Positions 6,803-11,241 of a stretch of 11,241 nucleotides of DNA are shown here, piece after piece. This stretch comes from OPU3-GD-OMZ sp001901525 (GTDB taxonomy: Bacteria; Pseudomonadota; Gammaproteobacteria; Methylococcales; Methylomonadaceae), in contig CAXCEI010000044.1 in the NCBI GenBank assembly GCA_963981505.1, positions 1 to 11,241 of the forward strand, written 5' to 3'. The position numbers were made by a program, and so were the translations under genes. Position 1 is the first letter of the stretch; every line of letters starts with the position of its first letter. The notes beneath the pieces are model-generated. The model saw only the letters and a program-made list of their open reading frames with translations, was not told the origin of the DNA and made no database searches.

Positions 6803-7999
6803 CTAAATAAACTGCCCTGCAGTATACGCCGAAGACCAGGCCCATTGGAAATTATATCCACCTAACCAGCCCGTTACATCCACCACTTCACCGATAAAAA
6901 ACAAACCCGGCTGATTTTTAGCTTCCATGGTTTTAGAATTCAGATCATGCGTATCAACCCCAGCTAACGTCACTTCCGCAGTACGATAGCCTTCAGTTCC
7001 GGCAGGTTTTAATTCCCAAGACTGTAATTGCATTGCAATGAATTGTAATTTTTTATCGGGAATCTCAGCCAAGGGTGTTTGTGCATATTCAGCCCAAAAG
7101 AGGACTTGCAATTCACTCACCAATGCCCTAGCTAAATGAGCAGACAAAACAGTTTTCAGGTGTGCTTTCGCTTGCTTTTCTTTTTGCATTAACAAATACT
7201 CCGCTAACGCAAGGTCTGGTAACAAATTAACCGTTATCACGCTACCCGGTTGCCAATAATTGGAGATTTGCAATGCAGCTGGTCCACTCAAGCCACGATG
7301 GGTAAATAAAATATTCTCTCGAAAAGAAACCTTTCCACAACTTAGCTCAGCATCAACAGCCAATCCTGATAATCGCTCAGAAATCTCCTTAATATGGCCA
7401 CTAAAAGTAAAAGGAACCAACCCTGCACTGCGGGGTAAGACATTTAAACCAAATTGTTTTGCAAGCTGATAACCAAAACCACTCGCACCCATCTTAGGGA
7501 TTGATAATGCACCTGTTGCAACAACCAAAGAATAACATCGATAACTTACAGTTTCCGTATCAACCTGATAACGTGCAGTCCCCTTGGTATTCGCTTGAAC
7601 CGCCTTAATAGTCACATGTGTTTTTAAGTTAACCGACAATTGCGCACACTCTTCTAATAGCATATTCAGAATATCTTTAGCAGAATCTAAGCAAAACAAT
7701 TGACCATGTTTACGTTGTTCATATTCTATTCCGTGGCGCTGAACGATATCAATAAAATCCCATTGGCTATAACGCTTAAGCGCAGATTTACAAAAGTGTG
7801 GATTAGCAGAGATATAATTATTCGCATCCACCTCAACATTTGTAAAATTACAGCACCCTCCCCCTGACATAAGAATTTTCTTGCCCGGCTTATTACTGCC
7901 TTCTAGCACCAAAACAGAACGCCCTCGCTGAGCTGCCGTCAAAGCGCACATTAACCCCGAGGCTCCAGCCCCCAAAACAATCACATCATAATATTTCAT
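6803..7999 (-). CDS. HI0933/YhiN family NAD(P)/FAD-dependent flavoprotein
   Basis: The 398-residue protein opens with a Rossmann FAD-binding motif, VIVLGAGASGLMCA (6-19). It carries the family signature KILMSGGGCCNFTN (41-54), then NPHFCKSALKRY, HGQLFC and ATGALSIPKMGASGFGYQ. The C-terminus has GTEGYRTAEVTLAGVDT and the second FAD-contact motif FFIGEVVDVTGWLGGYNFQW (367-386). This is the H. influenzae HI0933 / E. coli YhiN family, also related to BaiN. It consists of flavoproteins of the full expected length whose substrate is mostly undefined. The motif residue before Cys50, Arg in many relatives, is Cys here, but this position varies in the family. The gene follows the phosphatase by 44 bp and precedes the MOSC gene by 52 bp on the same strand. 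No strong Shine-Dalgarno is visible before the ATG at 7999. Confidence 0.88.
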   Translation of the reverse strand: MKYYDVIVLGAGASGLMCALTAAQRGRSVLVLEGSNKPGKKILMSGGGCCNFTNVEVDANNYISANPHFCKSALKRYSQWDFIDIVQRHGIEYEQRKHGQLFCLDSAKDILNMLLEECAQLSVNLKTHVTIKAVQANTKGTARYQVDTETVSYRCYSLVVATGALSIPKMGASGFGYQLAKQFGLNVLPRSAGLVPFTFSGHIKEISERLSGLAVDAELSCGKVSFRENILFTHRGLSGPAALQISNYWQPGSVITVNLLPDLALAEYLLMQKEKQAKAHLKTVLSAHLARALVSELQVLFWAEYAQTPLAEIPDKKLQFIAMQLQSWELKPAGTEGYRTAEVTLAGVDTHDLNSKTMEAKNQPGLFFIGEVVDVTGWLGGYNFQWAWSSAYTAGQFI

Positions 8000-8043
8000 T
8001 ATTCAATAAAACCCAGAGACTGACTTAGCCATCTAATCGCTGA

Positions 8044-8550
8044 CTAGCCACCAAGGTTTTCCTGCCAGGTTAGAATATAATCCTTTTGTTGTTTCGTTTC
8101 AGGCGATTTAGACGCGGCTGATTTTGGGTTTTGCAACCATAATTTATTCAATTGTGCCAATGCATCTGTACCCTTAAAACCTTGCCGCGTCAACCAACAC
8201 CCAATAATAGTTCCCGTTCTACCCACCCCTCCTCTACAGTGAATATAAACGACCCCTTCTTTTGTTACCTGTTGATCGATCAAATCCAAGATTGCTATCG
8301 TTATTTCAGATGACGGCGGTGTGCCAATATTTGTTATCGAGAAACGCTGATATACCTGACCGTCCAAAAATGATGCGTATGAGGCTAAACCCTCGGGTTC
8401 ACCGGTTAAATCAATAAACGTTGTTACCCCTGCTTTTTTTAACGCATCCAGATTCTCACTGGATGCAAGCTTACCTACTCCCATCGGGTGCTCACCTGCC
8501 AAGATTTTCCCAGACACCACCCAATAACAACACTTTATAGGTTTTTTCAT
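8044..8550 (-). CDS. Cysteine-based protein tyrosine/dual-specificity phosphatase-like protein
   Basis: Taken from the ATG at 8550, the product has 168 residues; a TTG at 8571 would add seven residues but has no better support. The P-loop VYIHCRGGVGRTG (101-113) contains the complete C-x5-R signature, with nucleophile Cys105 and Arg111. The N-terminal part has GKILAGEHPMG (14-24), typical of small PTP-like proteins that begin near a W-V-x-x-G-x-(I/L)-x-A-G-x-x-P motif. The loop that normally gives the general-acid aspartate reads RFSITNIGTPPS (69-80), with Asn74 where related enzymes usually have Asp. The Cys-phosphate step is thus intact but protonation of the leaving group may be impaired. 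It could dephosphorylate a protein, a lipid or an inositol phosphate. It heads an apparent operon with the flavoprotein (44-bp gap). Confidence 0.8.
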   Translation of the reverse strand: MKKPIKCCYWVVSGKILAGEHPMGVGKLASSENLDALKKAGVTTFIDLTGEPEGLASYASFLDGQVYQRFSITNIGTPPSSEITIAILDLIDQQVTKEGVVYIHCRGGVGRTGTIIGCWLTRQGFKGTDALAQLNKLWLQNPKSAASKSPETKQQKDYILTWQENLGG

Positions 8551-8615
8551 AATATTTTCACTTATTAACAAAGTTCATAAATCAATTGCAATTTAATAAG
8601 TTAACGCTGCGACAC

Positions 8616-8634
8616 ATTGTCATGTGACAATTTG
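8616..8634. promoter_or_regulatory. Palindromic operator-like site upstream of the phosphatase gene
   Basis: ATTGTCA-TG-TGACAAT (8616-8631) is a 16-bp inverted repeat with a 2-nt centre. It continues as TGTGACAATTTG (8623-8634), which matches 11 of 12 bases of the inverted-repeat arm at 11113-11124. It lies 66 bp upstream of the phosphatase ATG and about 100 bp before a small ORF on the other strand. An ATTATAAT (8651-8658) next to it could give a -10 box on either strand. The form suits a dimeric repressor, but the regulator is unknown. Confidence 0.4.
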
Positions 8635-8734
8635 CCCCATCGTTTTATCAATTATAATCAGCTAAAATAGCCTCTATTAAAGGACTTAATTTACTGGTTT
8701 GACACTACTACTTAACTCAAAAACAAGGATATAT

Positions 8735-8830
8735 ATGCGAATTATCGGCACTTCTTTAATGGTTTTTTTTGCCCAGTTATCAATTTTATTCCCCTCTTTA
8801 TTTTTCCGCATTATAAAAGTTATTTTTTAA
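8735..8830 (+). CDS. Possible 31-residue hydrophobic small protein
   Basis: An ATG at 8735 follows AAGGAT (8725-8730) by 4 nt, so the AAGG core has reasonable spacing. The 31 codons end in TAA and encode MRIIGTSLMVFFAQLS, then ILFPSLFF, then RIIKVIF. That is a single membrane-spanning segment with a positive residue near each end. Upstream there is TATAAT (8653-8658) but no clear -35. The family is not recognised. The T-rich composition makes hydrophobic codons likely by chance, so the ribosome-binding site is the main reason to list it. It would be a small membrane peptide, or a leader. Confidence 0.35.
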   Translation: MRIIGTSLMVFFAQLSILFPSLFFRIIKVIF

Positions 8831-9002
8831 TCGACAAGCACCTCATCCACTAAAATCACCACCTCGCAATCACTCATAACGAATCTGCGTTCGACATTTT
8901 CAAGTCCAAAAAGATAAAACCCCGTAGTTAAAACACCTATAAGAGACCGTTTTTTTTCTAAATGGACCGCTGCAAATCATAATGCAGAAAGTGCACACCC
9001 AT
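8827..9002 (-). pseudogene. Small unknown gene with near-perfect Shine-Dalgarno, frame broken by one base
   Basis: TTAGGAGGTCACC (9003-9015) is a near-ideal ribosome-binding site 5 nt before an ATG at 9002. The zero frame reads MGVHFLHYDLQRSI and stops at 8958. The frame one base back is open from 8976 to the TAA at 8827-8829 and reads FAAVHLEKKRSLIGVLTTGF, then YLFGLENVERRFVMSDCEVV, then ILVDEVLVD, with no start of its own near its beginning. One extra T in the TTT at 8974-8976 would join them into a 58-residue protein, MGVHFLHYD followed by FAAVHLEKK. Its codon use and amino-acid mix look coding, with an acidic C-terminus. I do not recognise it. It lies downstream of the MORN gene on the same strand. 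Programmed frameshifting, decay or a sequencing error are all possible. Confidence 0.4.
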
Positions 9003-9034
9003 GGTGACCTCCTAACCTCTCTCCATTCACTACA

Positions 9035-9169
9035 TTAATAAAACCCGGGAATAACCAGCAACACAAAACTACTCTTTGCCATGCTGGCAAAAAATAAGCG
9101 GGCCATTATGAAACCAGGTCCCCCAAGAAGAAACCAACGTAACCCGAAAATAAACAAATGTTTCTTCAT
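9035..9169 (-). CDS. Possible 44-residue hydrophobic small protein downstream of the MORN gene
   Basis: The ATG at 9169 is the only possible start, since a stop codon lies two codons upstream. The 44 residues begin MKKHLFIFGLRWFLLGGPG and continue FIMARLFFASMAKSS, then FVLLVIPGFY, then stop. Two hydrophobic stretches separated by a small polar part suggest membrane insertion or export. The ribosome-binding site is poor (AGG only 2 nt from the ATG). It lies 54 bp after the MORN gene and 32 bp before the next small frame, all on the minus strand, so it could share a transcript. It is not a recognised family and could be a chance ORF. Confidence 0.35.
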   Translation of the reverse strand: MKKHLFIFGLRWFLLGGPGFIMARLFFASMAKSSFVLLVIPGFY

Positions 9170-9223
9170 TACCTAAAAATGCTGTTACTCACAATTAATA
9201 TGTCCATTATATTCAATATTGGA

Positions 9224-9856
9224 TCATGACATTGCGCGCTGTAACACCCCATCACTATACAGCTCTTTCTTATACATCAAACCCTGCGTATTCCAGACCG
9301 TATAAGAGCCATGTAACTTGCCCGCCCTCATTTGCTGTTCTCTCAAAATATCGCCGCTCTCATACCAATAAGACCAAAGAGATTCTTGTTTACCTGCCTT
9401 AAAATAACCTTCAGATTTCTTCTTTCCATTTTCATACCAACAAGTCCAGCGCCCCATCTTTTCGCCGTTTTTATAATCTCCTTGTTTTTCTAATTGCTCA
9501 CTTGCTTCCCACCACTCAGTCCAAAGTCCATCTAATTGACCGGCCCGGTAATGCCCCTCTTTTCTTTTAAGTCCATTCTGGCTCCACTCCTCCCACAGAC
9601 CTTCTTCACAACCATTTTGATAACGCCCTTGTGCAAACCGCTGACCATTCTCATACCATAAGACGGTCAAACCGTAACGCTTTCCATAGCGATAATGACT
9701 GATCACCTTCCTTTGGCCATTCGCAAACCTTTCTTCGATATAAGCACCATTTTTAAGCCAATTCCTAAACACACCCTGAGGTATTTTAGCTATCAAACAT
9801 CTAATAAAAAAAGTACACTGCTCAGACCAATGAGTCTCCTTTATACAATTCATCAT
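9224..9856 (-). CDS. MORN-variant repeat protein (YwqK-type)
   Basis: The 210-residue product is built mainly of six units of 23-25 residues at about 57-200. Each has the pattern (A/N)G-x-x-x-G-x-W-x-x-W-(Y/W)-E-N-G-x-x-x-x-x-G-x-Y. Clear copies are LWYENGQRFAQGRY (66-79), LWEEWSQNGLKRKEGHY (87-103), LWTEWWEASEQLEKQGDY (111-128) and WTCWYENGKKKSEGYF (137-152). This is the MORN_2 repeat, often labelled YwqK-family antitoxin; in most bacteria the real role is unproven, and a protein-binding scaffold is the safe reading. The frame is open further upstream to ATG 9922 or TTG 9928, which would add a hydrophobic MFFISLIFNVKILVSVIV anchor. I prefer ATG 9856, with GGA six bases before it, because a good promoter (9900-9928) overlaps the upstream part. 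Small frames follow downstream on the same strand. Confidence 0.75.
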   Translation of the reverse strand: MMNCIKETHWSEQCTFFIRCLIAKIPQGVFRNWLKNGAYIEERFANGQRKVISHYRYGKRYGLTVLWYENGQRFAQGRYQNGCEEGLWEEWSQNGLKRKEGHYRAGQLDGLWTEWWEASEQLEKQGDYKNGEKMGRWTCWYENGKKKSEGYFKAGKQESLWSYWYESGDILREQQMRAGKLHGSYTVWNTQGLMYKKELYSDGVLQRAMS

Positions 9857-9899
9857 AAGTTTTCCATCAACAATAACTGACACAAGAATTTTAACATTA

Positions 9900-9928
9900 A
9901 AAATAAGACTTATAAAAAACATAGTCAA
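9900..9928 (-). promoter_or_regulatory. Predicted sigma70-type promoter for the MORN-repeat gene
   Basis: Read on the minus strand, TTGACT (9928-9923) is followed after 17 bp by TATTTT (9905-9900). The -35 matches 5 of 6 consensus bases and the -10 matches 4 of 6. Transcription would start near 9893, downstream of the longer possible starts (9922, 9928). This supports translation from ATG 9856. Confidence 0.4.
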
Positions 9929-9974
9929 GAGCGTTACACACCCCAGTTACGGGTTTCCACTCGCTGTTAAAAAC

Positions 9975-9991
9975 ACCTAATTAAATTAGGT
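9975..9991. promoter_or_regulatory. Perfect palindrome in the divergent MORN/RluA promoter region
   Basis: ACCTAATT-A-AATTAGGT is a perfect 8-bp inverted repeat around a single central base. It lies 47 bp upstream of the predicted -35 of the MORN promoter and 90 bp upstream of the pseudouridine synthase ATG. The form is that of an operator for a dimeric regulator; no known box is recognised. Confidence 0.35.
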
Positions 9992-10081
9992 AAATTAACG
10001 CTAAGTATTTTTGCTCGTTAAAATAGACCTTCAGACAAGTAACCATAAAATACTTTCTTAGGCAAATAAATTAAACCCACT

Positions 10082-10939
10082 ATGAGAGAAGACCCTACGA
10101 CCATTATCGAATATACCTATACGATAACCGCTAATGATAACGCAAAAAAAACCAGTTCTATTTTAGCCAGCGAAACAGGGCTATCTCAACAAAACCTTAA
10201 AGTCGCCATGCAAAAAGGTGCGGTATGGTTACACCGAAACCAACGTTGCCAACGGTTACGACGAAACAACAAAGCACTTCATACCGGAGACCAATTACAA
10301 CTTTTCTACAATACGACTATTTTAAGCCAAGAACCCCCCGCACCCTCCTTAATCAACGATGAAAAAGAATATTCTATTTGGTACAAGCCTTACGGCTTAT
10401 TTTGCCAAGGCAGTAAATGGGGCGATGCCTGCACCATTAATCGTTGGGTAGAAACACATCTACAGCCCCAACGACCTTGTTTTTTAGTCCATAGACTAGA
10501 CCAAGCCACAACAGGCATTATCCTACTCGCACACAGTAAAAAAATGGCTCAGGTTTTCAGTAATTTTTTTTCAACTCGAACGATACAGAAACATTATCAG
10601 GCCATTGTAAACGGTGACTTCTCACCCCATCACGACCCTTTTGAAATTAACACTCACATTGACGGTAAAAAAGCTTCTACAACGCTCAGTTATGTTGCAA
10701 CTACAACAAAAAACTCTTTAGTTGATATTCAACTCAACACCGGAAGAAAACACCAGATTCGTATACATTTATCACAATTTGGCTTTCCCATTATCGGAGA
10801 CCGGCTGTATGGTCAAGCGATAACTGGTGACAAAAACTTACAATTACAAGCTGTCAAATTGGCCTTTAAATGTCCGCTAACAGGAACCAATAAAACCTTT
10901 CAGGTTCCTGAAAAGTTACAGTTAGTTTTAGAAGAATAA
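10082..10939 (+). CDS. RluA family RNA pseudouridine synthase
   Basis: This 285-residue enzyme should convert uridine to pseudouridine in rRNA or tRNA. The N-terminal part (about 25-78) resembles an S4-like RNA-binding domain (ILASETGLSQQNLKVAMQKG...LHTGDQLQLF). The catalytic domain has WYKPYGLFCQG (100-110), the active-site motif HRLDQATTG (137-145) with catalytic Asp140, then KHYQAIVNGDF (170-180), NTGRKHQIRIHLSQFGFPII (219-238) and GDRLYG (239-244). The ending LQLQAVKLAFKCPLTG...FQVPE is typical of RluA-type enzymes. The target uridine cannot be named from sequence. No strong Shine-Dalgarno precedes the ATG (TTAGGCAAATAAATTAAACC). The gene is divergent from the MORN gene with 225 bp between the two chosen starts. 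Confidence 0.9.
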   Translation: MREDPTTIIEYTYTITANDNAKKTSSILASETGLSQQNLKVAMQKGAVWLHRNQRCQRLRRNNKALHTGDQLQLFYNTTILSQEPPAPSLINDEKEYSIWYKPYGLFCQGSKWGDACTINRWVETHLQPQRPCFLVHRLDQATTGIILLAHSKKMAQVFSNFFSTRTIQKHYQAIVNGDFSPHHDPFEINTHIDGKKASTTLSYVATTTKNSLVDIQLNTGRKHQIRIHLSQFGFPIIGDRLYGQAITGDKNLQLQAVKLAFKCPLTGTNKTFQVPEKLQLVLEE

Positions 10940-10965
10940 CCGTAGATGATTTAATAAAAGAAAAG

Positions 10966-11026
10966 TTGGTAGCCAGCTCTCTATGAGGGGTAGGTATGGA
11001 CATTCATTCGAACAACTGGCCACCAA
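10966..11026. repeat. Imperfect inverted repeat, 11-bp arms, 39-nt spacer
   Basis: TTGGTAGCCAG (10966-10976) and CTGGCCACCAA (11016-11026) are reverse complements at 10 of 11 positions. The spacer also contains a short open frame. It could be a structured RNA tail of the preceding gene, or a fragment of a small mobile element; no target duplication is apparent. Confidence 0.4.
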
Positions 11027-11112
11027 AAAACGAAACGCTAATTCCTGTCTAGGGTAAAAATACAAAAATTAGAATCTGAGGTCATTTTACGAACTAATAA
11101 TGCTTAAGTGAA

Positions 11113-11144
11113 TGTGACAAATTGACGCGCGACAATTTGTCACA
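11113..11144. promoter_or_regulatory. Perfect 12-bp inverted repeat, operator-like
   Basis: TGTGACAAATTG (11113-11124) and CAATTTGTCACA (11133-11144) are exact reverse complements around the 8-nt spacer ACGCGCGA. No T-tract follows on either strand, so it is not a terminator. It lies 39 bp upstream of TATAAT (11184-11189). Its arm matches 8623-8634 at 11 of 12 bases. It is probably a binding site for a dimeric regulator, or two adjacent half-sites. Confidence 0.45.
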
Positions 11145-11241
11145 AAAGATATTTACTCTTTCAGAACTCTTTATCAAAAGGAATATAATAGAACTATCAG
11201 CACCCTTGTTTCTTAAGCTGCATATCAATCTATTTTAAAAG

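Larger units (their letters stand above)
10940..11241. other. Gene-free right edge with inverted repeats, probably upstream of an unseen gene
   Basis: No gene is supported here. The region holds an imperfect long inverted repeat (10966-11026), a perfect 12-bp inverted repeat (11113-11144) and a TATAAT (11184-11189) with no good -35. There is no obvious intrinsic terminator after the pseudouridine synthase. The -10-like box facing right suggests a promoter for a gene beyond the window. Confidence 0.5.

Noticed and set aside
7838..7864. Cys in place of Arg in the GGG-x-CNFTN signature of the HI0933-type flavoprotein, as a sign of lost function
   Set aside because: This position varies in the family; as I recall, H. 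influenzae HI0933 itself does not have Arg there. All other motifs are intact.
8551..8571. TTG start extending the phosphatase by seven residues
   Set aside because: ATG 8550 followed by AAA AAA is the more natural start, and the added residues match nothing in the family pattern.
9075..9091. TTTGCCA-TGC-TGGCAAA hairpin as a terminator
   Set aside because: The 7-bp stem lies inside the 44-codon small ORF and no T-tract follows on either strand.
11113..11144. CRP site, because TGTGA and TCACA occur in inverted order
   Set aside because: The CRP consensus has 6 bp between the half-sites; here they are 22 bp apart.

Overview
The window looks like chromosomal housekeeping sequence from a fairly AT-rich gammaproteobacterium. 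The clues are a YdbH/YdbL locus, an HI0933-type flavoprotein with Haemophilus-like motifs, a DUF3422 protein and an RluA-type pseudouridine synthase. The genus cannot be fixed from the sequence. There are no rRNA or tRNA genes, no CRISPR array and no intact mobile element.

Layout. At the left edge (1-412, minus) is the N-terminus of a UPF0182-like membrane protein. The space 413-1084 has no intact gene but holds a decayed IS3-family OrfA (681-873). From 1085 to 3724 (minus) lies ydbH followed by a ydbL-type lipoprotein gene, predicted to work in phospholipid traffic between the inner and outer membranes. From 3815 to 4539 (minus) a GNAT acetyltransferase gene sits 12 bp behind a small membrane-protein frame that is broken by one base. 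A DUF3422 membrane protein (4595-5884, plus) is transcribed away from these. It converges on a three-gene minus-strand run: a PTP-like phosphatase (8044-8550), an HI0933 flavoprotein (6803-7999) and a MOSC-domain protein (5944-6750).

The stretch 8551-9223 is the least ordinary. It holds a palindrome, a 31-codon hydrophobic ORF on the plus strand, and two small minus-strand ORFs downstream of a MORN-repeat protein (9224-9856). One of them is a 44-codon hydrophobic ORF. The other is a frameshifted frame of about 58 codons with a near-perfect Shine-Dalgarno sequence. An RluA-family enzyme (10082-10939, plus) is divergent from the MORN gene. The right edge (10940-11241) has no gene but carries a perfect 12-bp inverted repeat whose arm resembles the palindrome at 8616-8634.

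How the genes work together. Only ydbH/ydbL form a recognisable functional unit. The phosphatase-flavoprotein-MOSC run is an apparent operon by spacing, with no known shared pathway. Three reading frames are each broken by a small indel at or beside a homopolymer (681-873, 4340-4539, 8827-9002). This may be real decay or sequencing error. I found no clear, complete new system. The best candidates for novelty are the small-ORF cluster next to the MORN protein and the shared palindromic motif.
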